Part shown: positions 11,920 through 20,675 of the stretch, one piece after another
Position numbering within the stretch: the stretch's first letter is position 1
Layout: each line of letters starts with the position of its first letter
DNA from: Actinomyces radicidentis
GTDB taxonomy: Bacteria; Actinomycetota; Actinomycetes; Actinomycetales; Actinomycetaceae
DNA length: 64,000 nt
Direction of reading: 5' to 3'
NCBI RefSeq assembly: GCF_001553565.1
Contig: NZ_CP014228.1
Location: 2,852,001-2,916,000, forward strand
Made by a program: the position numbers and the translations under genes
The notes under the pieces: model-generated
Database searches by the model: none
What the model was told of the DNA's origin: nothing
What the model saw: the letters and a program-made list of their open reading frames with translations, nothing else

Positions 11920-13131
11920 ATGATCATGCGCCAGGTGCTGCCACGAGCGGCCGCCGCCCTCCCCGGTCAGGGGACGGTGCGACGGCCGCTCTCGCGCGCC
12001 CGAGCCCTCGACCTGCGCTACGTGCGCTCAGGCCCGGTGACGGAGGAGCCCGTCCTCGTCATCCCCGGCGGCCCGGGCCTTGCCTCCGTGCCGCCCTACG
12101 CGGGGCTCCGCGCCAGGACCTCACGGATCGGCGTCGACGTCCTCATGGTCGAGCACCGGGGCGTCGGACTGTCACGGCGGGACACGACCGGGCACGACCT
12201 CCTCGCCGAGGACCTCACGGTGGACGCGGTCATCGACGACCTGCTCAGCGTGCTCGACGCCGTGCGGGCGCCGCGGGCGCTCGTGTTCGGCTCCTCCTAC
12301 GGCGCCTACCTGGCGGTGGCCCTCGGCGAGCGGGCACCGGAGCGGGTGGCCGCCATGGTCCTCGACTCCCCGCTGCTCACCACGAGAGCGCTGCGCGCCG
12401 AGCGCCGGGCCGTGCGCGCCGCGCTGTGGGAGGGCTCGGTCCCCGGGAGCGCCGTGCTCTCGGCCCGGGTCAGGGCCCTGTCCCACGGCGGCCTCCCCGA
12501 CGACGAGCTCGTCGACGCCCTGCGCGCGGCGTGGGAGCTCGGCGGCCCGGAGCTGTCCCGCGCGGTCACCGACGCCTGGGCCCGTGGCCGTGGGCGCCTG
12601 GCACGCGCGCTCCTGCTCGCCTGGGCCGGCCACGGCCCGGAGCCCGAGGGCGGCAGCTGGCCCGCCTTCTACGAGTACGACCTCGTCTCCGCCCTCGCCC
12701 TGCACGAGCTCGACTTCTCCCCCGAGCCCGACGGCGCCCCGCTCGACGTCGCGCTGACCTACGGGCCCGTCGAGGGCAGCGACGCGCCGCACGAGGCCTT
12801 CGCCGGTGAGTCCCACGACCTCCCGCGCGCGCTGCGCCGCTTCACCTGGCCGACCGTCGTCGTCTCGGGGCGCCGCGACATGACGACCCCGCCGGAGGTG
12901 GCACGCCGGGCGGCGGCCGGGCTCCCCCACGGCGTCCTCGTGACGATCGACGGCGGGCACTCGGCGCTCGAGAACCGTCCCGAGACGGCTCTCGCCGTCG
13001 TGAGGGCGATTCAGGCGGGCGCCTGGGAACGGTTGCCGGGGCTCGAGGACGCGCTCGACGCGCTCCCGCGGCTCGCCGTCGCCGCACGGCTCCCGGCGAT
13101 CGTCCGAGCGTGCCTCGCGCTGCCCGTCTGA
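11920..13131 (+). CDS. Alpha/beta hydrolase, proline-iminopeptidase-like
   Basis: This serine hydrolase has 403 residues. The oxyanion-hole motif GGPG occurs in VLVIPGGPGLAS, the nucleophile elbow is GSSYGAY, a candidate acid lies in SGRRDMTTPPE, and the catalytic His is in GGHSALE. GGPG plus GxSYG is typical of the S33 peptidase / proline iminopeptidase branch, but substrate cannot be assigned. An earlier in-frame GTG at 11890 exists. ATG 11920 fits the leaderless -10 box better. It is convergent with the broken hydrolase gene at 13182. Confidence 0.87.
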   Translation: MIMRQVLPRAAAALPGQGTVRRPLSRARALDLRYVRSGPVTEEPVLVIPGGPGLASVPPYAGLRARTSRIGVDVLMVEHRGVGLSRRDTTGHDLLAEDLTVDAVIDDLLSVLDAVRAPRALVFGSSYGAYLAVALGERAPERVAAMVLDSPLLTTRALRAERRAVRAALWEGSVPGSAVLSARVRALSHGGLPDDELVDALRAAWELGGPELSRAVTDAWARGRGRLARALLLAWAGHGPEPEGGSWPAFYEYDLVSALALHELDFSPEPDGAPLDVALTYGPVEGSDAPHEAFAGESHDLPRALRRFTWPTVVVSGRRDMTTPPEVARRAAAGLPHGVLVTIDGGHSALENRPETALAVVRAIQAGAWERLPGLEDALDALPRLAVAARLPAIVRACLALPV

Positions 13132-13388
13132 GCACGGTCCCGGTCCCGGCCCGGGTCGGCGCACTCCCGAGGGAACGACGCCTAGCGCGCGAGGCCGGAG
13201 AGCAGTGCCTGGGAGGCGGCGACGATCTGCTCCTGGGCGCTCGTGCGGCTCGTCGTCGGCTCTCCGTCTCCGTCCTGGGGCCCGTAGTCCCCGAAGTCAG
13301 CGTGGACGGCGCCGTCCACCTCCACGAAGCGGGTACCGGCGGGGAGCAGGTTCCGGGTGCCGGCCACCTTCGCGGGCGTGGTGAGCCC

Positions 13389-13394
13389 GTTAGC
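13389..13394. repeat. Target-site duplication of IS481, left copy
   Basis: GTTAGC here repeats directly at 14487-14492 on the other side of the element. The two bases TA and flanking T also complete the transposase stop codon on the minus strand. Confidence 0.85.
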
Positions 13395-14391
13395 TGTACT
13401 TCCCCATGAGGTTGTGAACGCGGTCTGAGGGGGTCTGGCCGCCGATTCCGGTGTGGGGTCGGTGGTGATTGTAGTAGTGCAGCCAGGTCGTGTAGGCGGC
13501 GGTTCGCTCTGCCTCGTCGGTGTAGACGGCGGCATACGCCCACTCGGCGGCGAGAGTGCGGTTGAAGCGCTCGACCTTGCCGTTGGTCTGCGGCCGGTAG
13601 GGCTTGGTCCACTTGTGCTTGACGGCCTGGCCGAGGGCATCAGCGAAGGCGCGCGAGCGGTAGCAGGCGCCATTGTCCGTCATCACGGCGGTGACGGTGA
13701 CGCCGAGGCCGGAGAAGAACGCGTTCGCTCGTTGCCAGAAGGCGGCCGCGGTCTCCTTGCGCTCGTCGTCGAGGATCTCGGAGTACGCGACCCTGGAGTA
13801 GTCGTCGACGGCGTGGTGCAGGTACCGGTAGCCGCGCGAGCCCGGCGCCCCTGCCCTGGCGGCTCGATCGCGCACAGCGCCCGCGGTGCGGTCCTGGACG
13901 GATCCGCGACCGTGGACCCGCCAGCCGCCGCCGTCGGGGATGCGGCCTTGCTTCTTGACGTCAACGTGCACCAGCAGGCCGGGCGCAGCGACCTCGTACC
14001 GCCGCGGTGCCGGCTTGCGCACTGGCAGCCCGGTGGACTGGTCGATGTTGGCCAGCTTCGGCATGTGATAGCGGGCCAGTACCCGTCCGACCGTGGAGCG
14101 GTGCAGCCGCAGGTGATAGGCGATCCGGTGGGGACCCCACCGACGTGTGAACCGCAGCGCGATGATCCGGTGCTCCGTCCTGCGAGGCAGTCGCCCTGGG
14201 GAGGAACTCGGCCTCGAGCTTCGGTCGGTCAGCTCCAGCCCGGACCGGTACCTGTCCACCCACCGCTTCGCCGTCGCCGGCGAGCACTGGAACCGTTCGG
14301 CGGCGCGCCGCAGGGACCAGCCCTGATCGACGACGAGAACAGCGAGGCGACGACGCCCCTCCGGCGTCAAAGGCGCGTTAGCGTGAGTCAT
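13390..14391 (-). CDS. IS481-family transposase
   Basis: This is an intact 333-residue DDE transposase. An N-terminal helix-turn-helix (WSLRRAAERFQCSPATAKRWV) is followed by a second HTH and the rve integrase core: HVDVKK with the first Asp, VMTDNGACY with the second, and NGKVERFNRTL with the Glu. ATG 14391 is preceded by GGAGG. The stop codon TAA is not fully inside the element. It is formed with flanking target bases, so the reading frame depends on the insertion site. It interrupts a hydrolase gene on the same strand. Confidence 0.95.
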   Translation of the reverse strand: MTHANAPLTPEGRRRLAVLVVDQGWSLRRAAERFQCSPATAKRWVDRYRSGLELTDRSSRPSSSPGRLPRRTEHRIIALRFTRRWGPHRIAYHLRLHRSTVGRVLARYHMPKLANIDQSTGLPVRKPAPRRYEVAAPGLLVHVDVKKQGRIPDGGGWRVHGRGSVQDRTAGAVRDRAARAGAPGSRGYRYLHHAVDDYSRVAYSEILDDERKETAAAFWQRANAFFSGLGVTVTAVMTDNGACYRSRAFADALGQAVKHKWTKPYRPQTNGKVERFNRTLAAEWAYAAVYTDEAERTAAYTTWLHYYNHHRPHTGIGGQTPSDRVHNLMGKYS

Positions 14392-14486
14392 GAGGACCTC
14401 CGTGGTCAGGATGCGAGTGCGGTAACCCACATCCTGCCCGGAGGTCCTCGCTACCTCGACCGTTCACAACCTCCCGGTGAAGTACA
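13395..14486 (-). mobile_element. IS481-family insertion sequence, complete
   Basis: The element is 1092 bp. The left end TGTACTTCCCC and the reverse complement of the right end TGTACTTCACC start imperfect 26-bp inverted repeats that continue to GAGGTTGTGAACG. A 6-bp direct repeat GTTAGC flanks it exactly. A single intact transposase fills it. The clean ends and intact gene suggest a recent insertion. Confidence 0.93.
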
Positions 14487-14492
14487 GTTAGC
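14487..14492. repeat. Target-site duplication of IS481, right copy
   Basis: GTTAGC here matches the copy at 13389-13394. Confidence 0.85.
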
Positions 14493-15231
14493 GCTCGCGG
14501 TGACCGAGGTGATGTCGAGGCCCTTCTCGTCCGCGACCCGGCTGGCGGGGTAGGCGGCCCACAGGAGGAGGCCGCGCACGGCCGGGGCGTCGACCTCGCG
14601 CGCGGCGACGACGCCACCGAGACTGTGTCCTCCGACGGCCCACGTGGTGACCTCGGGGTGGTGGGCGATGACGGCCTCGGCGGCGCCCGTGGCGAGGAAG
14701 GCGACCTGGAGCCGCTGCTTGACGATGACGACCTCGTAGCCGCCCGCGGCGACGTCCGAGGCGAGCGGCACGTACGCCTGGGGCGCGACGAGGGCGCCCG
14801 GTTGGAGCACGAGGCCGGTCGTGGCCGTCCCGGTCGCGGGGCGCAGGACGATCTCGATCGAGCTCTCAGCGACGGTGACGCCGTCGGCGATCCTCTCGCT
14901 CGTCGCGGCGGCGGGACGGAGCCAGGCGGTGGCCCCCGCCAGTGCGAGGACGAGGACGGCGAGAAGTGCGCGCCCGACGCCCGCGAGGACACGGCGCCCG
15001 CTCCCTCTGCGCCCCGCCCGTGCATCGGGGAGTCCTCGCAGGCCTGAGACGAGGAGCCCGAGGCCGAGCAGCGTCACGACCGCGAGGAGGACGGCCGTCG
15101 CGGGGTGCAAGCCTCGGAGCACCGCGACAGCGACGCTGGCCGTCCAGCCGGCGGCGACGAGGCAGGCGAGTCCGAGAGCAGTCCGGAGGACACGTCGTCC
15201 GGGCGGGAGCGGTGCGCAAGTCACCCGCCGG

Positions 15232-15237
15232 ACGCTA
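15232..15237 (-). promoter_or_regulatory. -10 box before broken hydrolase
   Basis: On the minus strand, TAGCGT ends seven bases before GTG 15224, the leaderless arrangement also seen for the hydrolase at 11920. It decides the start used here. Confidence 0.5.
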
Positions 15238-15269
15238 GCCGACGCGCTCACGACCGCACCCTCACCTGC

Positions 15270-15302
15270 GGCCGGCAGGGAGAGACCCTGTGGGCCGGCT
15301 GC
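15270..15302 (-). terminator. Possible terminator after ppgK
   Basis: GCCGGC at 15271-15276 pairs with GCCGGC at 15294-15299. GGG/CCC pairing lies inside, with some bulged bases. It sits directly after the ppgK stop on the minus strand. There is no T run. Confidence 0.35.
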
Positions 15303-15306
15303 GGCG

Positions 15307-16056
15307 TCAGGCGCGCCGGGAGGCCTCGTACGCAGCGCCGACGATCCCGGCGGTGTTGAGGAGCCGTGCCGGAATGATCTCCGTCTTGACGTCGAGGAGC
15401 GGGAGGAACTTCTCGCTCTTCTTGGACACGCCGCCACCCACGACGAACAGGTCGGGGCTGAAGAGCATCTCGACGTGCGAGTAGTAGCGCTGAAGGCGCT
15501 TGGCCCACTTCTTGAAGGAGAGGTCCTGAAGCTCGCGCTGGCCGGAGGACGCGTGGGACTCGGCGTCACGGCCGTCGATCTCGAGGTGCCCAAGCTCGGT
15601 GTTGGGGACGAGGGTCCCGTCGACGATGATCGCGGAGCCGATCCCGGTGCCCAGGGTGGTGACGATGACGGTGCCCGGGTGGCCCTTCGCGGCGCCGTAG
15701 GCGACCTCGGCGAGCCCGGCGGCGTCGGCGTCGTTGAGGACGGTGACGGCTCGTCCGAGGTGCTCCGCCATGATGGTCTCGACGTTGACGCCCTCCCAGG
15801 ACTGGTCGAGGTTGGCGATGAAGGGGACGACGCCGTGGATGATGGGAGCCGGGAAGTCGATGCCGACGGGCACGTCCGGGCCGACCCCGAGTGCCTCGAC
15901 GATCTGCTTGCAGACCTCGGCGACGGCGTCGGGCGTGGAGGGCTGGGGCGTCTCGATACGGACGCGCTCGCCGATGAACTCGCCGGTGTCGAGGTCGACG
16001 AGGGCGCCCTTGACGCCCGATCCACCGATGTCGATGCCGCAGCCGACGTGTGCCAT
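15307..16056 (-). CDS. ppgK: Polyphosphate glucokinase
   Basis: This ROK-family kinase phosphorylates glucose to glucose 6-phosphate with polyphosphate (and usually ATP). The phosphate-binding loop DIGGSGVKGALVD starts at residue 9. IDFPAPI, LNDADAAG with the catalytic Asp, TLGTGIGSA, and ELGHLEIDGRDAE are all present, the last being the polyphosphate-glucokinase variant. The length of 249 residues matches actinobacterial PPGK. ATG 16056 has GGAGGAC upstream. It is transcribed towards the IS481-disrupted hydrolase. Confidence 0.96.
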   Translation of the reverse strand: MAHVGCGIDIGGSGVKGALVDLDTGEFIGERVRIETPQPSTPDAVAEVCKQIVEALGVGPDVPVGIDFPAPIIHGVVPFIANLDQSWEGVNVETIMAEHLGRAVTVLNDADAAGLAEVAYGAAKGHPGTVIVTTLGTGIGSAIIVDGTLVPNTELGHLEIDGRDAESHASSGQRELQDLSFKKWAKRLQRYYSHVEMLFSPDLFVVGGGVSKKSEKFLPLLDVKTEIIPARLLNTAGIVGAAYEASRRA

Positions 16057-16213
16057 GCGTGTCCTCCAGGGTCGTGTGGTGGCTGCGGAAAGGCTACCAC
16101 CACCGGCAGCGCCCCCGGCTGCTCCTCGAGGCCGTTCCCGGCGCCTGGACGCCGTCGGTAACGCACTGGGGAAGCCCGGGCCACGGCGCTGACGATCGCG
16201 GGCCGTACGACGA

Positions 16214-16238
16214 AGGACCCCGCCGATGGCGGGGTCCT
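16214..16238. terminator. Perfect 11-bp terminator hairpin
   Basis: AGGACCCCGCC (16214-16224) pairs perfectly with GGCGGGGTCCT (16228-16238) around GAT. It lies between ppgK and the accessory region and probably marks the end of a former core transcript. Confidence 0.65.
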
Positions 16239-16245
16239 GCTGAGG

Positions 16246-16530
16246 GTGGACGCCGCTGGACTCAGCCCGAACACGTGGAAGCGGCTCGAACGGTTGAGTT
16301 TCGCGTGGGAGCAGCCGAAGCCGGGCATCGAAGGAGAGGCGCCACGGACGGTGGAACCCGGGCCTGGGGTGGTGTTGAACCCAATGAGACGGTTGCGAAC
16401 ACAACTCACCGAGACAGAAGTGGACGCAATACGAACCGCCCGGCAGAACGGCGACAGCGTGATCTCGATTTGCCGCCGGTTCGACATCCACCGAATGACC
16501 GTGCGAACGCATGCCAAGGACCTGCTGTGA
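16246..16530 (+). pseudogene. C-terminal fragment of a serine recombinase
   Basis: The last 48 codons (RRLRTQLTETEVDAIRTARQ, then ISICRRFDIHRMTVRTHAKD) form the helix-turn-helix that ends many actinobacterial resolvase/integrase-type recombinases. No catalytic serine domain precedes it. The upstream codons from GTG 16246 have no recognised similarity. It is read as a remnant of a recombinase at the left border of the accessory region. Confidence 0.55.
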
Positions 16531-16814
16531 CGGCTCAGTAGCCCAGTTGATCAATCCCCCAGCGAGCTGCCACGCCTCTTGCAGATCGAGGTTCGAACCT
16601 GCCGGCTCCGACGAACACACGCCCAGCAAACACTCATGCAGCGTCAACGCGTCGCCAAAGGACCGCCAAAGGGGAGTGCAGCGTTGCCAGACAGAGATCT
16701 CGGACGACCATCACTCACCCGTCCAACAAGGCTCGTTTTGCAGAGTCTGGCAACGGTGAGGCGATATCCTGCGGCTCGCGAGTGTCGAATCGAACCATGG
16801 CGCCTCGTTCGCGC

Positions 16815-17240
16815 TCAAAAGATGTCAGCGTTTGCGGGAGCCTCGCGGACAGCTCGTGTGAGGAAGAAGTACCACCCTGGGCTCAGTAGGACGGTGTATT
16901 CGGGCGGGCCGCCAGCACGAACAGAGCGGGAGTTCGGGTCGCTGAACTCATCGTCTATGCGGAGGTCGTCCGGCAACTTCGCGGAGTGGACAAGTTCACA
17001 TCGAAGCCACTTGTAGAAGAGGTGGTCCAGATTGACTTGCTGCCCCCGGTACTCGACGCTGATCGTCAAGTTCAGCGCGGCCTTCATGAACGCTTCGAAA
17101 TTCTCTCGATCTTTTTTGATCTCAGGATAAGTCCTGCGGGCAGTGGCCGCGACTGCGATGAGAACGCTGAGCAGCGCCCCTTCTCGCCGGTTGTGTCGCC
17201 AGAGCAGATCTGCGTCTTCGAGTCGTTCTTGAATCGACAT
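16815..17240 (-). CDS. Hypothetical protein, unrecognised
   Basis: This 141-residue soluble protein begins MSIQERLEDADLLWRHNRRE. A helical N-terminal half includes LLSVLIAVAATARRTYPE. The second half has a conserved-looking patch FYKWLRCELVHSAKLPDD, in which a W/R/C/E/H cluster could be functional. Base composition is visibly less GC-rich than in the core genes, which suggests transfer. ATG 17240 has only a weak GATGAG upstream. The intact IS256 begins about 30 bases before its start, so its promoter may have been lost. I do not recognise a family. Confidence 0.6.
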   Translation of the reverse strand: MSIQERLEDADLLWRHNRREGALLSVLIAVAATARRTYPEIKKDRENFEAFMKAALNLTISVEYRGQQVNLDHLFYKWLRCELVHSAKLPDDLRIDDEFSDPNSRSVRAGGPPEYTVLLSPGWYFFLTRAVREAPANADIF

Positions 17241-17273
17241 GATTCACTCATCATTCTTCATCCGAGATCCGCG

Positions 17274-18679
17274 GTCAAGTCCCTTGTTGTGGTGTGTCTT
17301 AGGCCGCGGTGATGGCGGTGGTGTCGTCGGTGTCGTGGCGTAGGAGGCGGGTCAGGCGTCGCATGGAGACCTCGGAGAGGTAGCGGCGTTCGCCGTACTG
17401 CCACTGCTCGTGCTGCTCGAGCAGGACGGCGCCGACCAGGCGGGTCACTGAGTCCCGGTCAGGGAAGACCTGGACGACGTCGGCTCGCCGTTTGATCTCG
17501 GTGTTGACCCTCTCGATGGGGTTGTTGGACCAGATCTTCTTCCAGTGGTCGGTCGGGAAGGCGGCGAAGGCCGTCAGGTCGGGCTCTGCGTCGCGCAGCA
17601 TGGTGGCGACCTCAGGGGAGGTGGTCTGCATCGAGGCAGTGACCTGGTGGTAGCTCTCGCGCACGGCCTCGGGGGTGGTCTGGGCGTAGATCGTGGAGAT
17701 CAGGGCGTTGACGGGCTTGGAGCGCGCTGAGCCCAGGCGCTGGGTGACGTCGCGGGCGAAGTGGACGCGGCAGCGCTGCCAGGCCGCTCCGGGCAGGACG
17801 GCCTTGACCGCGGCCTTGAGCCCGGTGTGGGCGTCGGAGATGACCAGCGCCACGCCCTGGGGGCGTGAGGCCGAGGACGGGTTCAGGCCGCGTTGGCGCA
17901 GGTCGCGCAGGAACTCCGTCCAGAAGTCGGTGGACTCGCTGTCCCCGACCGTCATGCCCAGGATCTCGCGGCGTCCGGCGGCTGAGACCCCGACGGCGAC
18001 GACGGTGGCCTGGGAGACGACGTGACCGTGCTGGCGCACGTCGAGGTAGGTGGCGTCCAGGTAGAGGTAGGGGAACCAGGTGTGGTCCAGCGGGCGGGTC
18101 AGGAAGGTGGAGACGACCTCGTCGATGTCGGCGCAGATCCGCGAGACCTGGGACGTGGAGATGCCGGTCTCGTTGCCCAGGGCACGCACCAGGTCGTCGA
18201 CCTTGCGGGTGGAGGCCCCCTGGATCCAGGCGGTGGCGATCACCGAGTACAGGGCCTTGTCGACCCGGCGGCGTGGGTGGAGCAGGGAGGGGAAGAAGGA
18301 GCCCTGGCGCAGCTTGGGGATCACCAGGTCGAGCTCGCCGGCCGGGGTCGCCAGGACCTTGGGGCGGGTGCCGTTGCGGCGCGTGGTGCGCTCGTCGGTG
18401 CGCTCGTAGCGCTCGGCGCCGATGCGGGCGATGGCCTCGGCGTCCACGAGGTCCTGCAGTCCCGCCTGCAGCGGGCGACGGAACACCTCCTCGTGGGCCA
18501 GGCCCGGATCAGCGAGCAGCTCGCGCAGCAGCGTGGACAGGGCAGACTTGTCCCGGGTCATCGTGGGGTCCCTTCGAAAGGTTCTTGGCGGAATCAGGTC
18601 CCCACGATGACCCACCCAGCACCTCAACGCACCGACCCGCGTCACCACGGGAATTGCCACCACGCTAAGGGACTCACCC
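17274..18679 (-). mobile_element. IS256-family insertion sequence, complete
   Basis: It spans about 1.4 kb and holds one intact transposase. Terminal inverted repeats share AGTCCCTT followed by GTGGTG: the left end reads GGTCAAGTCCCTT, and the complement of the right end reads GGTGAGTCCCTT. No 8-bp target duplication was found, so adjacent rearrangement is possible. Exact ends are uncertain by a few bases. Confidence 0.85.
17299..18561 (-). CDS. IS256-family transposase
   Basis: This intact mutator-type transposase has 420 residues, the normal family size. The DDE core is visible: YLYLDATYLDV holds the first Asp, VISDAHTGLKAAV the second, and NNPIERVNTEIKRR the Glu region. CRVHFARDV is the conserved C/H segment. 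ATG 18561 (MTRDKSALS) is the family-like start. The open frame runs to 18663 without added similarity. Confidence 0.95.
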   Translation of the reverse strand: MTRDKSALSTLLRELLADPGLAHEEVFRRPLQAGLQDLVDAEAIARIGAERYERTDERTTRRNGTRPKVLATPAGELDLVIPKLRQGSFFPSLLHPRRRVDKALYSVIATAWIQGASTRKVDDLVRALGNETGISTSQVSRICADIDEVVSTFLTRPLDHTWFPYLYLDATYLDVRQHGHVVSQATVVAVGVSAAGRREILGMTVGDSESTDFWTEFLRDLRQRGLNPSSASRPQGVALVISDAHTGLKAAVKAVLPGAAWQRCRVHFARDVTQRLGSARSKPVNALISTIYAQTTPEAVRESYHQVTASMQTTSPEVATMLRDAEPDLTAFAAFPTDHWKKIWSNNPIERVNTEIKRRADVVQVFPDRDSVTRLVGAVLLEQHEQWQYGERRYLSEVSMRRLTRLLRHDTDDTTAITAA

Positions 18680-18760
18680 TACGAGGGAGATGCGCTCGGC
18701 GGCACGCAGGAAATGTCAGTGGTGGCCGTCAGACTGAAGGCAGCGCAGAGAGGAGAAGAC

Positions 18761-19507
18761 GTGATCGAAGCCGTCAAAGCCCTGCCCGGGCTCATCAAGG
18801 ACTGGAAGACCAACAGTGATCTGATTTACCAACTAGTTGGATGCCTCGCTGGGGTGCTGACAATCGCCGCATACGTTCGCGAGCAACGCCCCAGTGAGGT
18901 TCTCGCGTCCGCCATGTACGCCATTGGGGCTTCGGGGGTCGGAGGGTGGTTCGAGTCCGGCCTCCCACCGTTACTTGCCGAGCCTCATGTTGAGGCAAGC
19001 CGCACACTCGTGTCGCTGGCAGCGTTGGCTGTCCTGACGATGCTGATCAAACCATTCTTCAACGCCAAGCGTGACGACTGGCCTATTGACCTTCAGGCCC
19101 GAGGCCTCTTGGGCTCGCGCGCAGCCGTCACGACGTGGGTGTTGCTCATGTTCGCAGCTCAATTCGCGTCCATAGCGTGGGCGGCGGAGTGGCTGCGTTC
19201 ACAAGTGCAGGTTGCTGTGATTGTTACCGTTGCGACCGCTTTGATTCTCGGGCTGGCATATGTTGCTGCGCGCAGACTCCAGATGCACAGCCTTCTCGAT
19301 GTGGCTGGTGCCTGGCTCGCCCACATGGTGGCGAGCGCAGGCGCAGTCGTGATCATGACGGGATTCGCCTTGGCATTCGCCGTCATCGGGCCAGTCATGG
19401 GTGCCGCGTCCTGGCTCTTTACAACAGAGTCTGATGCGTACTCAGATACCAAGCGACGGGTCGCGCAAGAACTCGCCCGTTCGCAGCAGCCAACCGGAGC
19501 TATCTGA
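18761..19507 (+). CDS. Integral membrane protein of unknown function
   Basis: This 248-residue protein has about five or six predicted transmembrane helices. Examples are LVGCLAGVLTIAAYV, LVSLAALAVLTMLI, WVLLMFAAQFASIAWAA, VAVIVTVATALILGLAYVA and AVVIMTGFALAFAVIGPVMG. A short amphipathic N-terminus and a basic C-terminal tail (DTKRRVAQELARSQ) flank them. GTG 18761 is chosen for AGAGGAGA, six bases upstream. Codon use is less GC-biased than in the core genes. It sits between IS256 and the IS nest, and no family was recognised. The N-terminal short soluble helix plus helices could fit a small effector or transporter, but I would not assign either. Confidence 0.65.
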   Translation: MIEAVKALPGLIKDWKTNSDLIYQLVGCLAGVLTIAAYVREQRPSEVLASAMYAIGASGVGGWFESGLPPLLAEPHVEASRTLVSLAALAVLTMLIKPFFNAKRDDWPIDLQARGLLGSRAAVTTWVLLMFAAQFASIAWAAEWLRSQVQVAVIVTVATALILGLAYVAARRLQMHSLLDVAGAWLAHMVASAGAVVIMTGFALAFAVIGPVMGAASWLFTTESDAYSDTKRRVAQELARSQQPTGAI

Positions 19508-19522
19508 ATCGCCCCGGGTTTG

Positions 19523-19840
19523 TTAGAGGCTCGCAAGTGCCGCGTCGGCGGTCGCCGGCACGGTCTGGTGGTGATAGTAGGTGTCCTCGAGTTCGACGGG
19601 CGGGATCATGCCGATCTCGCCGTGGAGGCGACGATGGTTGAACCAGTCGATGTACTCCGCGGTCGCGATCTCGTGGTCGTCGATGTTCTTCCAAGGGCCG
19701 TGGTTGCGGATCAGTTCGGCCTTGAACAGCGAGTTGAAGCCCTCAGCCAGGGCGTTGTCGTAGGAGTCGCCGGTCGAACCAACGGACGCGACCGCGCCGG
19801 CTTCCGAGAGGCGCTGGGTGTAGCGGACGGCGACGTACTG
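19523..19840 (-). pseudogene. IS3-family transposase, C-terminal remnant (left)
   Basis: Only the end of the rve domain remains: the YVAVRYTQRLSEAGAVASVG stretch, GDSYDNALAEGFNSLFKAEL with the catalytic Glu region, and WFNHRRLHGEIGMIPPVE. It begins at the QY codons where the IS30 end abuts. The rest of this copy is missing. Confidence 0.85.
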
Positions 19841-20539
19841 GGCGGATTCAAGGGGTGGTCGCAACACTGCGAGGATCGGAGGGGTTGTCGGTGGTTGAGG
19901 ATCAGGGTCGGCGTCGGCAGTGGCGGGCGGATCGTGCGGTTGGTGAGGTGATGCGTTCTCCGGGGCGACCGCCGGTGTCCAGGGTCGCGTGCCGCGACTT
20001 CTGGCGCCTGGTGGCTGAGGGGTTCTCCAGTGAGCAGGCTGCGCAGGCCGTCGGCGTGTCGGCGGCCGTGGGGGCCCGATGGTTCCGCCAAGGTGGCGGG
20101 ATGGCACCGATGTCGTTGGCCGAGCCCGCCGGCCGATACCTGAGCCTTGACGAGCGAGAGGAGATCGCCGTCCTTCACGCCAAGGGCGAGGGCGTGCGCA
20201 GCATCGCTCGTGCGATCGGCCGCAGCGCGGCGACGGTGAGTCGTGAGCTGCGTCGGAACGCCGCTACCCGCGGCGGGGCGGTGGTGTACAGGGCCAGCGT
20301 GGCCCAGTGGAAGGCCGAGCAGGCCGCCAGGCGCCCCAAGGAGACGAAGCTGGCCTCCAACCCGCGTCTTGGCCAGTACGTCGTTGACGCCCTGGCCGGC
20401 AGGGTGACCGACGCGCACGGGCAGGCCGTGCGCGGTCCGGAGGTACCGGGCTGGAAGGGGCGGGGCAAGCCGCGCAGGGCCGACCGCCCGTGGTCCAGGG
20501 GGTGGAGCCCGGAGCAGATCAGCAACCGCCTCAAGGTCG

Positions 20540-20547
20540 ACTTTCCC
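20540..20547. repeat. ISL3 target duplication, left copy
   Basis: ACTTTCCC here is repeated at 23365-23372. Eight bases is the usual ISL3 duplication length. Confidence 0.9.
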
Positions 20548-20675
20548 GGCTCTTCGTAATCAAGGGGGTAGGTGGGGTCTGAAGCCGCCGGCTTCGAGCA
20601 GACTCCGTGAGATGTAGTTCGTCAGGTTCCGGAAGCCCAGGGCGGAGCCGCGGAGGTGTTCGAGGCGCCCGTTGA

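Larger units (their letters stand above)
13182..15224 (-). pseudogene. Alpha/beta hydrolase split by IS481
   Basis: The 5' part (15224 down to 14487) encodes three or so N-terminal transmembrane segments and then a hydrolase domain with the nucleophile elbow GGHSLGG. The 3' part (13388 down to 13182) supplies the catalytic aspartate region and histidine-containing VDGAVHADFGDYG. Removing 13395-14486 plus one copy of the 6-bp target repeat restores one frame (TASAN joined to GLTTPAKV), so the gene was intact before insertion. Start GTG 15224 is preferred because a TAGCGT box sits seven bases upstream. The encoded enzyme would be a membrane-tethered esterase or lipase-like protein. Confidence 0.85.

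Noticed and set aside
16531-16814. tRNA-like T-arm sequence around 16590 (GAGGTTCGAACCTGCC)
   Set aside because: TTCGAAC and a following GCCGGCTCC look like a tRNA 3' end, but there is no matching acceptor, D or anticodon stem upstream. I see no gene in this stretch.
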